From: Pseudomonadota bacterium
Lineage (GTDB): Bacteria > Pseudomonadota > Gammaproteobacteria > Burkholderiales > Burkholderiaceae_D
DNA length: 10,882 nt
Assembly: GCA_018241865.1 (NCBI GenBank)
Contig: JAFECY010000067.1
Coordinates: 1 to 10,882, forward strand
Direction of reading: 5' to 3'
The position numbers and the translations under genes are program-made. How positions within the stretch are numbered: the first letter of the stretch is position 1; every line of letters starts with the position of its first letter. The notes below the pieces were generated by a model. It ran no database searches. It saw only the letters and a list, made by a program, of their open reading frames with translations, and was not told where the DNA came from. Below, in pieces: positions 1 to 7,475 of this stretch.

Positions 1-436
1 GTGACAACACGATGAAGGCGATGGTTTTAATCAGGCCGGTGGAGACCAGCGAGCCGGTGCCCGCTTTAGCGACAGCCGCGCCAACTAGGCCGCCAATCAA
101 GGCGTGCGAGGAAGACGATGGAATGCCGTAATACCAAGTCACCAGATTCCAAACAATGGCCCCGACCAGCGCACCGAACACCACATATTGATCGACCACA
201 TTCGGATCGATGGTGTCCTTGCCGACTGTCTTAGCCACGGTGGCATGAAATATCCAGTATGCGACGAAGTTGAAAACTGCTGCCATCGCCACGGCCGTTT
301 GCGGCTTCAACACGCCGGTGGAAACCACGGTAGCGATCGCGTTGGCGGCATCATGGAAGCCGTTCATGAAGTCGAACAGCAACGCCAGTGCGATCAAAAA
401 GCCGAGGAGGTAAATACTGATGTGGAGAGTTTGCAT
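1..436 (-). CDS. pit: Inorganic phosphate transporter, Pit family (C-terminus beyond window)
   Basis: Low-affinity phosphate permease of the inner membrane (PiT/PHO4 family), which in bacteria takes up metal-phosphate by proton symport. Only the first 145 residues are in the window. They show a hydrophobic first helix (about residues 6-22) and the family signature GFHDAANAIAT at 26-36. A second conserved segment, GIPSSSSHALIGG (104-116), is the PHO4 motif associated with substrate transport. The ATG at 434-436 is the likely start: an in-frame TAG lies 12 bp upstream, and the first methionine opens directly into the first helix. The Shine-Dalgarno is weak. The gene lies 58 bp downstream of a DUF47 gene on the same strand, the standard bacterial pairing, so the two are probably co-transcribed. 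The reading frame is open to the window edge. Family assignment is very secure; the substrate follows from the family. Confidence 0.95.
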   Translation of the reverse strand, partial: MQTLHISIYLLGFLIALALLFDFMNGFHDAANAIATVVSTGVLKPQTAVAMAAVFNFVAYWIFHATVAKTVGKDTIDPNVVDQYVVFGALVGAIVWNLVTWYYGIPSSSSHALIGGLVGAAVAKAGTGSLVSTGLIKTIAFIVLS

Positions 437-494
437 GAGTGTGTTCTATGTTTATCCGAGCCGGTCTGTTTTTCTTAGGCAGGTCACATGCACA

Positions 495-1121
495 TCAGGC
501 GTTTTCGACGATGATCCCTTGCAGGATGTTGGCGACGTCCTCGCAACGGTCGGTGACTGTTTCGAGAATTTCGTAGATGGCTTTGAATTTAATCAAGTTA
601 CGTACATCTGGCTCATCGCGAAATAGCTTGGACATAGCGGCGCGCATCACATGATCGGCGTCCGCTTCGAGACGATCGATCTCGGCGCAGATGGCGAGAA
701 TCTGAGGTGAATTGTCCATGTTGTGCAGCAGACCCACCGCAACCTTGACCTTTTCTGTTGCGAGCAAACACAATTCGGCTAAACGCTTGGCTTCCGGCGT
801 GGTGTTCTTGATGTCGTACAGCGAGACCGTTTGCGCAGCATCTTCCAGCAAATCGAGAATGTCGTCCATGCGGGTGATGAGATGCAGAATGTCGTCGCGG
901 TCGAGCGGGGTGATGAAAGTTTTGTGCAACAGATCGACCGTGCTATGGGTCACTTTGTCGGCCTGCTTCTCGATGCTCTCGACAGCGTGCACGCGGTTTT
1001 CCAGATCGTCGAAGTTAGTCATGATGGCGACCATCTCGGTCGCGCCCTTGACGCACAGTTCGGCATGCTGATTGAACAGCTCGAAAAATTTGCCCTCGGT
1101 AGGCATCAAACGTCCAAACAT
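495..1121 (-). CDS. DUF47 / PhoU-like phosphate transport regulator
   Basis: A 208-residue, all-helical protein of the DUF47 (TIGR00153, PhoU-like) family. It is cytoplasmic and usually encoded beside Pit permeases, where it is thought to modulate their activity. Acidic helical motifs typical of PhoU-like metal-binding bundles are visible: ESIEKQADKVTH at about 48-59, LDRDDILHLITRMDDILD at about 73-90, and a second-half EIDRLEADADHVM at about 147-159. The length matches the family (about 205-215). The ATG at 1119-1121 is preceded by GGGAG at 1127-1131 with 5-nt spacing, and this fixes the start. It sits between dnaB (56 bp upstream) and pit (58 bp downstream) on the same strand. No clear terminator or promoter is seen in either gap, so readthrough from dnaB is possible. 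Its biochemical role is inferred from family and neighbour, not from a catalytic motif. Confidence 0.93.
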   Translation of the reverse strand: MFGRLMPTEGKFFELFNQHAELCVKGATEMVAIMTNFDDLENRVHAVESIEKQADKVTHSTVDLLHKTFITPLDRDDILHLITRMDDILDLLEDAAQTVSLYDIKNTTPEAKRLAELCLLATEKVKVAVGLLHNMDNSPQILAICAEIDRLEADADHVMRAAMSKLFRDEPDVRNLIKFKAIYEILETVTDRCEDVANILQGIIVENA

Positions 1122-1177
1122 GAAAGCTCCCTAATAAGTGAAATCGTAAAATTCGCCGGATTGATTGGTGCTGTAAT

Positions 1178-2563
1178 CTATTCGCTGCTGTACATCGGCG
1201 CATTGCCGGCGTAGTTGTCGAACTTGGTGTACTGACCAAGAAAAGTCAAACGCACAGAACCAATGGGGCCGTTACGCTGCTTGCCGATGATGATTTCGGC
1301 GGTGCCCTTGTCTTGTGAATCGGGGTTATACACTTCGTCGCGGTAAATGAAGAGGATGACGTCGGCGTCCTGCTCGATAGCGCCGGATTCGCGCAAATCG
1401 GACATCACCGGACGCTTGTTAGGACGCTGTTCCAACGAGCGATTCAACTGCGACAGCGCAATCACCGGACAGCCCAGTTCCTTCGCCAAACCTTTCAGGC
1501 TGCGCGAAATTTCGGAAATTTCGGTGGCGCGGTTCTCGCCGGAAGTAGTGGCCGACATCAGTTGCAAATAGTCGATGATGATGAGACCGAGCTTGCCGCA
1601 CTGGCGCGACAAGCGACGCGAACGCGCACGCAATTCGATCGCATTCAGCGCCGGCGTTTCGTCGATAAAAACCTGCGCATCGTTCATCCTCTGGATCGCA
1701 TGCGTCAATTTCGGCCAATCCTCTTCATTCAAGCGACCAGTGCGCAAACGATGCTGATCGAGCTTGCCGACCGAACCGAGCATACGCATGGCGAGCTGTG
1801 TGCCGCCCATTTCCATCGAGAAGATCGCGACCGGCAAGCCGCTGTCGATGGCGACGTTTTCGCCGATATTGACGGAGAAAGCAGTCTTGCCCATAGACGG
1901 GCGGCCGGCGACGATAATCAAGTCGCCCGGCTGCAAACCCGAGGTCATACGATCCAGATCGACGAAGCCGGTCGGCACGCCGGTGACATCGTTCTGGTTG
2001 TCGCGATTGTAGAGTTCGTCGATGCGCTCGATCACTTGTGTCAGCAGCGGTTGGATTTCTTGAAATCCTTGTGCGCCGCGCGCACCTTCTTCGGCGATGG
2101 CGAAGATTTTTGATTCCGCCTCGTCCAACATTTGTTTGACTTCCTTGCCTTGCGGATTGAAGGCTTGCCCGGCGATTTCATCGGACACGGTAATCAGTTT
2201 GCGCAGCACGCCACGATCACGAACGATTTCAGCGTAGCGGCGGATGTTGGCGGCGGAGGGCGTGTTTTGCGCCAGCGCATTCAGGTAGGACAAACCACCT
2301 ACCTCCTCCGCCTTGCCGCTGTTGGTCAAGGCCTCGAACACGGTGATGACGTCGGCCGGGCGGCTATTGTTGATCAGCTTGACGATGTGCTGGAAGACAA
2401 CGCGATGGTCGTAGCGGTAGAAATCTTCTTCGTGCACGATATCCGCGATGCGGTCCCAGGCGGCATTGTCCAGCAACAACCCACCGAGAACGGATTGCTC
2501 GGACTCGATGGAATGTGGGGGGACGCGCAGGTTATCGATTTGCGGGTCGGCTCGGTTGTTCAT
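1178..2563 (-). CDS. dnaB: Replicative DNA helicase DnaB
   Basis: Hexameric 5'-3' helicase that unwinds the chromosome at the replication fork. Using the ATG at 2561-2563 it has 461 residues, a normal DnaB length. The N-terminal DnaB domain begins at LRVPPHSIESEQSVLGGLL (about 12-30) and includes the EEDFYRYDHR region. The C-terminal RecA-like ATPase carries Walker A GRPSMGKT (220-227), Walker B LIIIDYLQLM (327-336), the H3 element LSQLNRSLEQRP (370-381), and the KQRNGP segment (428-433) with the expected arginine finger. The frame stays open upstream, so ATGs at 2626, 2608 and 2572 are also possible. I chose the one opening with MNNRADPQID because DnaB proteins of this group start in that style. 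No start has an ideal Shine-Dalgarno: GGAGAGGG lies 17 nt or more upstream. No intein or frameshift is seen. Confidence 0.97.
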   Translation of the reverse strand: MNNRADPQIDNLRVPPHSIESEQSVLGGLLLDNAAWDRIADIVHEEDFYRYDHRVVFQHIVKLINNSRPADVITVFEALTNSGKAEEVGGLSYLNALAQNTPSAANIRRYAEIVRDRGVLRKLITVSDEIAGQAFNPQGKEVKQMLDEAESKIFAIAEEGARGAQGFQEIQPLLTQVIERIDELYNRDNQNDVTGVPTGFVDLDRMTSGLQPGDLIIVAGRPSMGKTAFSVNIGENVAIDSGLPVAIFSMEMGGTQLAMRMLGSVGKLDQHRLRTGRLNEEDWPKLTHAIQRMNDAQVFIDETPALNAIELRARSRRLSRQCGKLGLIIIDYLQLMSATTSGENRATEISEISRSLKGLAKELGCPVIALSQLNRSLEQRPNKRPVMSDLRESGAIEQDADVILFIYRDEVYNPDSQDKGTAEIIIGKQRNGPIGSVRLTFLGQYTKFDNYAGNAPMYSSE

Positions 2564-2657
2564 GGCGCGCATTATACCTTTTGCCCTCTCCTTCCCGGCA
2601 TTCGCCATGATGAAATTCCATGCCAACCCATTGCCGGTTTTGCATCATGGTATTTTT

Positions 2658-2699
2658 ACTGCCTACTCAATAACTGCCTTGACATTAACTGCCTAGGCA
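2658..2699. promoter_or_regulatory. Candidate MarR operator: 15-bp-phased ACTGCCT repeats plus TGCCTAGGCA palindrome
   Basis: ACTGCCT occurs at 2658-2664, 2673-2679 and 2688-2694, exactly 15 bp apart each time. The last copy runs into the perfect 10-bp palindrome TGCCTAGGCA (2690-2699), which occupies the spacer of the predicted promoter; the middle copy abuts the -35 box. MarR dimers bind palindromes of about this size in their own promoters, so autoregulation is the natural reading. The two upstream copies are half-sites without a recognisable mirror half. Binding is inferred. Confidence 0.65.
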
Positions 2700-2707
2700 A
2701 CTATATT
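2679..2707 (+). promoter_or_regulatory. Predicted sigma70 promoter of the marR-efflux operon
   Basis: A perfect -35 box TTGACA (2679-2684) is followed by a 17-bp spacer and a -10 box TATATT (2702-2707, 5 of 6 matches to TATAAT). Transcription would start near 2714, leaving a leader of about 22 nt before the marR ATG at 2736. This is the best promoter match I found in the window. The spacer holds a perfect palindrome, so a protein bound there would block RNA polymerase. It is predicted from sequence alone. Confidence 0.8.
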
Positions 2708-2735
2708 GCATCATCCCTCACGGCAATCGACCATC

Positions 2736-3179
2736 ATGGCGCAACCCTACACCCCCAAGAATTTTTCGCCGGACGAAAGCGTCGGCTACCTGCTGCGTCG
2801 TACCGGCAGCCGCTTGACGCAAACTCTCGACCGCGCGCTAGCCGAGCACGACGTGACCACGGCGCAAATGGGCATCCTGCTCAAACTCAAGCACGGCATG
2901 GCCGACACCGCCGCCGACCTAGCCTGCGAACTGATGGTCGATACCGGCGCGATGACGCGCATGATCGACCGCTTGGAAGAAAAAGAATTCATACAACGCA
3001 GCCGCAGCAAGGAAGACCGCCGCGTGATCCTGATCGAACTGACTGAAAAAGGCGACCAAATTTCTGCCACCCTGATCCAGCTCGCCTGCGACGCCATGAA
3101 TCACCATCTACGCGGCTTCTCCACGCAGGAAATCACCCAACTCAAAGATTTCCTGCGCCGCATGATCGCCAATACCTGA
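2736..3179 (+). CDS. MarR-family transcriptional repressor of the adjacent efflux operon
   Basis: A 147-residue winged helix-turn-helix protein of the MarR family, which act as dimers whose DNA binding is usually relieved by small, often phenolic, ligands. The first helix region contains GYLLRRTGSRLTQTLDRAL (17-35). The recognition-helix region follows around LACELMVDTGAMTRMIDRLEE (62-82), then the wing with the classic DRR core in SKEDRRVILIELTEKGD (91-107). The ATG at 2736 is preferred: the longer frame opens with a TTG at 2706 that lies inside the predicted -10 box. There is no good Shine-Dalgarno, and the leader is short. The gene is first in a plus-strand operon with an outer-membrane channel, a fusion protein and an MFS pump, the arrangement of EmrR-type systems. 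Regulation of that operon and of itself is inferred from position and from the palindrome in its promoter. The inducer is unknown. Confidence 0.93.
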   Translation: MAQPYTPKNFSPDESVGYLLRRTGSRLTQTLDRALAEHDVTTAQMGILLKLKHGMADTAADLACELMVDTGAMTRMIDRLEEKEFIQRSRSKEDRRVILIELTEKGDQISATLIQLACDAMNHHLRGFSTQEITQLKDFLRRMIANT

Positions 3180-3193
3180 CCTGCATCCAGAAT

Positions 3194-3197
3194 GGAG
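3194..3197 (+). promoter_or_regulatory. Ribosome binding site that selects the GTG start of the outer-membrane channel gene
   Basis: GGAG lies 6 nt before GTG at 3204. The in-frame ATG at 3192 overlaps this site and has no Shine-Dalgarno of its own, so GTG is the better start. Confidence 0.7.
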
Positions 3198-3203
3198 CAT
3201 TCC

Positions 3204-4661
3204 GTGAAAACCCTATCCACACATTTGCGCCTGCTGGCTGTCGCACCCGCTTTGCTGTTGAGTGCCTGCGCCAGTTATCAGGGCATTGCACCCAGCGCCA
3301 GCGCAATTGAACAAATCAAATTGCCGGCGACGACCCTCGCACAACACACCGCCGATGCTTGGCCGCGCGAGGACTGGTGGCACACCTTCGGCGATGCGCA
3401 ATTAGACGGCCTGATACAACATGCGCTGGAACACAGTCCGACCTTGGCGCTGGCGCAAAGCCGCCTCGTCCGCGCGCAAGCCGCTGCCGGCTTCACTCGT
3501 GCCGGCAGCCTGCCGCAAGCCACGCTCGATGTCGATGGCAGCTACGGCCACCAGTCGGAAAACTATGTCATGCCGAAACCGCCGCTCGGCAAAGGCGGCG
3601 AATACATCAGTCAAGGCCGCGCCGCCATCGATTTCAGTTTCGATCTCGACCTGTGGGGACGGAATGCCGCGCTCATCAAGGCCGCCAATGCGCAAGGCGA
3701 CGCCGCCGCTTTCGACCGCGACGCCGCACGGCTGGCGCTGACCACCTCGATCGCCCGCAGCTACGCGCAACTGGCAGCGCAATACGCATTGCAGGATGTT
3801 TTACTGGCGACGCAAAAGCAGCGTCAAACCATCCGCGACCTGACCGAGCAGCGCGTCAAAAATGGATTGGATACGCGCGTCGAGCAAAAGCAAACCGAAA
3901 CAAGCGAAGCCGCCTTACGCGCCGAGTTGGCGCAGCTCGCTACCGCGATGGACGTCACGCGTTTACAACTAGCGGCGCTAGCTGGCGACATGCCGACCGC
4001 GGCAAAGGACATCGCTCGTCCTACCCTATCGGCCACGACGCTGAGCGTGCCGCAAAATCTAGCGCTCGATTTGCTCGCGCGCCGACCAGAATTAGCCGCG
4101 CAGCGTGCGCGCATCATTGCCGCAACGGGCGATGCGGACGCGGCCAAAGCGCAGTTTTATCCCAACATCAACCTGACCGCCTTCCTCGGTTTTCAGGCCA
4201 TCGGTCTGACGCAATTGTTCAAAGGCGGCAGCATGGTAAACGGCATCGGCCCGGCCATCCATTTGCCGCTGTTCGACAGCGGCCGCCTGCGCGCCAACTA
4301 TGCGTCGAAGATCGCCGATGTCGATGGCGCGATCGCACAATACAACCAGTCGGTCGTCACTGCCGCGCAAGACGTGGCGGAACAATTGACCCGCATTGCC
4401 GCGCTATCAAACGAGGAAGCCGCCACGCACGCCGCGCTGGCCGCCGCCGAGGAAGCCTACCGGCTGGCGATGCTGCGCTACCAGGGTGGCCTATCGCCTT
4501 ACCTGACCGCGTTGACGGTGGAAACGCAATTGCTGGCACAACGCCGAGCGGCGGCCGACCTGAAAGCGCGCCGACAAGATTTACAAATCACATTGATTCG
4601 CGCATTAGGCGGTGGCTTCCATGACGCCATTGCTCCGCTAGCCCACAACCAACAACACTAA
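3204..4661 (+). CDS. Outer-membrane efflux lipoprotein, NodT/OprM family
   Basis: Outer-membrane channel component of a tripartite efflux pump (OMF/NodT family, two OEP repeats, TolC-like trimer). From the GTG at 3204 it has 485 residues, usual for the family. The N-terminus is a lipoprotein signal: VKT, a hydrophobic stretch, then lipobox LLSAC with the acylated Cys at residue 22. Family features include EDWWHTFGDAQLDGLI early on, FSFDLDLWGRNAALIKAA, and in the second half RRPELAAQRARI, the AKAQFYPNINLTAFLGF segment and PLFDSGRLRANY. An ATG 12 bp upstream is possible, but it would put MEHS in front of a typical MKT-like signal and lacks a ribosome binding site. The gene begins 24 bp after marR and ends 25 bp before the fusion protein gene. 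Its presence means the pump need not borrow a separate TolC. Confidence 0.95.
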   Translation: MKTLSTHLRLLAVAPALLLSACASYQGIAPSASAIEQIKLPATTLAQHTADAWPREDWWHTFGDAQLDGLIQHALEHSPTLALAQSRLVRAQAAAGFTRAGSLPQATLDVDGSYGHQSENYVMPKPPLGKGGEYISQGRAAIDFSFDLDLWGRNAALIKAANAQGDAAAFDRDAARLALTTSIARSYAQLAAQYALQDVLLATQKQRQTIRDLTEQRVKNGLDTRVEQKQTETSEAALRAELAQLATAMDVTRLQLAALAGDMPTAAKDIARPTLSATTLSVPQNLALDLLARRPELAAQRARIIAATGDADAAKAQFYPNINLTAFLGFQAIGLTQLFKGGSMVNGIGPAIHLPLFDSGRLRANYASKIADVDGAIAQYNQSVVTAAQDVAEQLTRIAALSNEEAATHAALAAAEEAYRLAMLRYQGGLSPYLTALTVETQLLAQRRAAADLKARRQDLQITLIRALGGGFHDAIAPLAHNQQH

Positions 4662-4686
4662 ATTCACGATATACCGGGAGAAATCC

Positions 4687-5889
4687 ATGAGCGACACCCC
4701 TAACGCACCGATCCAGAACAACGCACCGACAGGCGAGAACAAAGCCGCGCCCAAGCGTAAAAAAATCATGCTGACCATCGCGTCCGTATTTCTGATCGCC
4801 GGCGTCGGCTACGGTTTGTATTGGTTGCTGTTTTCACGCTATTACGAAGAAACCGACAACGCCTATGTGGCAGGCAACGTGGTGCAAATCACTTCGCAGG
4901 TGCCCGGCACCGTCAGCAAAATCTTGGCTGACGATACCGATCTCGTCAAAGGCGGCCAAGAATTGATTAGCCTCGATACCGCCGATGCCGATGTCGCCGT
5001 CACGCAAGCCGAAGCGCAACTGGCGCAAACCGTGCGCGAGGTACGCACGTTGTATGCCGCGCAATCGCAGGCAGCGGCCAATCTTAAATTACGGGATGCG
5101 GAACTGACGCGAGCGCAAGATGATCTGGCACGACGCAAGGCATTAGCGGGATCGGGCGCGGTGTCGGGCGAAGAAATCCGCCACGCCGAATTGGCTGTCA
5201 GCGCCGCGCAAGCTGCCGTTGGCGTCGCGAAAGAACAATTGGTGTCGGGTCGCGCCCTCACCGAAGGCACCACGCCGGACAAACACCCGAACGTACAACG
5301 CGCCGCAGCACGTCTGCAGGAAGCCATGCTGAGCCAAGCGCGCTCGACCTTGTATGCGCCGGTCGGCGGCGAAGTCGCCAAGCGCAATGCTCAAGTCGGT
5401 CAACGCATCGCCGCCGGCGCGCCCTTGATGGCTATCGTGCCGCTCGATCAATTATGGGTCGATGCCAATCTGAAAGAAGCGCAACTGCGCCGCGTGCGGA
5501 TTGGCCAACCGGTGGAACTGGTTGCCGACATGTACGGTAGCAAAGTCAAGTATGCAGGCAAGGTTGCTGGCCTCGGCGCTGGCACCGGCGCAGCCTTCGC
5601 TCTGCTGCCGGCACAAAACGCTACCGGCAACTGGATCAAGGTCGTGCAGCGGGTGCCGGTGCGGATTACGCTCGAACCGAAACAACTGCGCGAACATCCT
5701 TTGCGCATCGGTTTATCGATGACGATCGAGATCGATGTGCATGACCAATCCGGCCCTAGTGTCGAGAGCCACAAGGCCGACGCTGCTCAGCCGGGGAATA
5801 CTCTGAGCGCCGCTGCTTCTTTGCTCGACACGCTGGGTGCGCGCGTCAAAACGCGCAGTGACGCCATCATCGCCGCCAATTTGAAATAA
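4687..5889 (+). CDS. EmrA-type membrane fusion protein (HlyD family) of an efflux pump
   Basis: Periplasmic adaptor that joins the MFS pump to the outer-membrane channel; 400 residues, close to E. coli EmrA. A short charged cytoplasmic tail is followed by one membrane anchor (about 27-49). Next come the first half of the biotinyl-lipoyl-like domain, ETDNAYVAGNVVQITSQVPG (about 55-74), and a long Ala/Gln-rich alpha-helical hairpin (about 98-215). The second lipoyl half is YAPVGGEVAKRNAQVGQRI (223-241). The beta-barrel region carries LPAQNATGNWIKVVQRVPVR (307-326), which is very characteristic of EmrA. The C-terminal roughly 50 residues, after IEIDVHD, are low in similarity to anything I recognise. 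GGGAG at 4676-4680 lies 6 nt from the ATG. The gene is 8 bp upstream of the pump gene. Family call is firm; the transported compound is unknown. Confidence 0.95.
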   Translation: MSDTPNAPIQNNAPTGENKAAPKRKKIMLTIASVFLIAGVGYGLYWLLFSRYYEETDNAYVAGNVVQITSQVPGTVSKILADDTDLVKGGQELISLDTADADVAVTQAEAQLAQTVREVRTLYAAQSQAAANLKLRDAELTRAQDDLARRKALAGSGAVSGEEIRHAELAVSAAQAAVGVAKEQLVSGRALTEGTTPDKHPNVQRAAARLQEAMLSQARSTLYAPVGGEVAKRNAQVGQRIAAGAPLMAIVPLDQLWVDANLKEAQLRRVRIGQPVELVADMYGSKVKYAGKVAGLGAGTGAAFALLPAQNATGNWIKVVQRVPVRITLEPKQLREHPLRIGLSMTIEIDVHDQSGPSVESHKADAAQPGNTLSAAASLLDTLGARVKTRSDAIIAANLK

Positions 5890-5897
5890 GACCCATC

Positions 5898-7472
5898 ATG
5901 GCTAGCTCGCCTTCTATTGCTGCTTCTGGCGCACCCACCTCAGAAGCGGCACAGCCGCCGCTGAAAGGCGCGGCACTGCTATTGCTGACCATCGCCGCGG
6001 CGATGTCCACCTTCATGGAAATCCTCGACATCACGATTGCCAATGTGTCGATTCCAACCATCGCCGGCGCGCTCGGTGTCTCGACCACGCAAGGCACATG
6101 GATCATCAGCGCTTATTCGGTGGCGGCGGCAATCGCGGTGCCACTCACCGGCTGGCTGGCGCGTCGCGTCGGCGAAGTAAAGTTGTTCACGATTTCGGTG
6201 CTGGCCTTCACGGCGATGTCAACGCTGGCGGCGTTTTCCACCAGCCTGCCGATGCTCGTCTTTTTCCGCCTGCTGCAGGGTCTGGTGTCAGGGCCGATGG
6301 TGCCCTTGTCGCAAACCCTGTTAGTGCGTAACTTTCCGCCAGAGAAGCGCGGCGCGGCGATGGGTTTATGGGCGATGACCATTATTCTCGCGCCGATCTG
6401 CGGCCCGCTCTTAGGCGGCTACATCAGCGACAATTATCACTGGTCATGGATCTTCCTCATCAACATCCCGATCGGTCTGTTCGGCGGCATCACAGTCTGG
6501 ACACTGATGAAAAACCGCGATTCCGCCATCGCCAAGATCCCGCTCGACTACATCGGTATGGGTCTCATGGTGGTCGGCATCGGCAGCCTGCAACTGATGC
6601 TGGAAATCGGCCGCGAATACGATTGGTTCAATTCCGCTTTCATCACCACGCTCGGCATTGTCGCGCTGGTGACACTGACCTTCTTCATCGTCTGGGCTTG
6701 GACATCAGACCATCCCATCGTCGATCTACACCTATTCCGCGATGTCAATTTTCGCTATGGCGTGATCCTGCTCTCGGTCGGGTTCATGACTTATTTCGGC
6801 AGCGTGGTGGTGTTCCCGCTTTGGTTGCAATCAGTCATGGGCTATACCGCCGAACAGGCCGGCATGGCGATGTCACCAATCGGCCTCTTCACCGTCATTC
6901 TGTCGCCTCTCATCGGCCGCAATATCGCCAAGCTAAACCTGCGCTTGCTGGCGACACTCTCTTTCATCATCATGGGTGCCGTGTCGCTATGGAACAGCTT
7001 CTTTTCGCTGGATATCGATTTCTGGTACATCGTCGCACCGCGCCTGATTCAAGGCATCGGCATGGCCTTCTTCTTCATGCCGGTGCAATCGCTGATGCTA
7101 TCCAACATCACGCCCGACCACATGGCGGCGGCGTCCGGCCTGTCGAATTTTCTGCGCACGCTCGGCGCGGCAATGGGCACTGCCATCAGCGTCACCACTT
7201 GGGATCACTTTGCGACCAACAACCATGCAAGGCTGGTGGAAAACGTGTCGGCCTATTCCTCCACCAGCCAGAGTTATCTGTCCACACTGCAGGCCGCCGG
7301 CCTCACGCTGGAACAAGCCTACGCCGCGGTCGAGCGCGTCGTCACCGCACAAAGTTACATGATGGCGACCAATGAATTTTTCTTCTATTGCGCGCTGGCT
7401 TTCTTCTCGCTGACCGGACTGGTGTGGCTGACCAAGCCACGCAAGATGTTGTCTGCACCGACCGGGCACTGA
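5898..7472 (+). CDS. EmrB/QacA-type MFS multidrug efflux pump (DHA2, 14 TM)
   Basis: Inner-membrane proton-driven drug exporter of the DHA2 family; 524 residues with about 14 predicted membrane segments. The acidic TM1 motif FMEILDITIANVSIPTIAGAL (39-59) carries Asp44, expected in proton coupling. A motif A-like loop GWLARRVGEVKLF (85-97), the TWIISAY segment (67-73), Arg-containing FFRLLQGLVSGPM (122-134) and antiporter motif C, ILAPICGPLLGGYISD (163-178), follow. A second-half repeat APRLIQGIGMAFFFMPVQSL (380-399) is seen. The ATG at 5898 has no evident Shine-Dalgarno; with the fusion protein stop 8 bp away, translational coupling is likely. The stop codon is 3 bp from the stop of the convergent hydrolase gene. 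Substrates are not predictable; hydrophobic drugs, uncouplers or phenolics are usual for EmrAB-like pumps. Confidence 0.95.
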   Translation: MASSPSIAASGAPTSEAAQPPLKGAALLLLTIAAAMSTFMEILDITIANVSIPTIAGALGVSTTQGTWIISAYSVAAAIAVPLTGWLARRVGEVKLFTISVLAFTAMSTLAAFSTSLPMLVFFRLLQGLVSGPMVPLSQTLLVRNFPPEKRGAAMGLWAMTIILAPICGPLLGGYISDNYHWSWIFLINIPIGLFGGITVWTLMKNRDSAIAKIPLDYIGMGLMVVGIGSLQLMLEIGREYDWFNSAFITTLGIVALVTLTFFIVWAWTSDHPIVDLHLFRDVNFRYGVILLSVGFMTYFGSVVVFPLWLQSVMGYTAEQAGMAMSPIGLFTVILSPLIGRNIAKLNLRLLATLSFIIMGAVSLWNSFFSLDIDFWYIVAPRLIQGIGMAFFFMPVQSLMLSNITPDHMAAASGLSNFLRTLGAAMGTAISVTTWDHFATNNHARLVENVSAYSSTSQSYLSTLQAAGLTLEQAYAAVERVVTAQSYMMATNEFFFYCALAFFSLTGLVWLTKPRKMLSAPTGH

Positions 7473-7475
7473 TCC

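Noticed and set aside
1122..1177. Possible terminator or promoter between dnaB and the DUF47 gene
   Set aside because: No stable hairpin with T-run and no credible -35/-10 pair; only the GGGAG ribosome site is clear.
2706..2735. Upstream TTG start for the MarR gene
   Set aside because: It lies within the predicted -10 box, so it would not be transcribed from that promoter.
2132..3046. 304-codon plus-strand frame running across dnaB, the intergenic region and marR
   Set aside because: It is antisense to dnaB and out of frame with marR, crosses the promoter, has low-complexity His/Arg-rich content and matches no recognisable family.
3192..3203. ATG start four codons upstream for the channel lipoprotein
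   Set aside because: It overlaps the GGAG ribosome site serving the GTG at 3204 and would add MEHS before a normal lipoprotein signal.
3359..4624. 421-codon plus-strand frame inside the outer-membrane channel gene
   Set aside because: Very Arg-rich shadow frame of a high-GC gene; the true frame carries lipobox and OEP motifs.
6368..7375. 335-codon frame inside the MFS pump gene
   Set aside because: His/Arg-rich shadow; the pump frame has conserved membrane segments and motifs.
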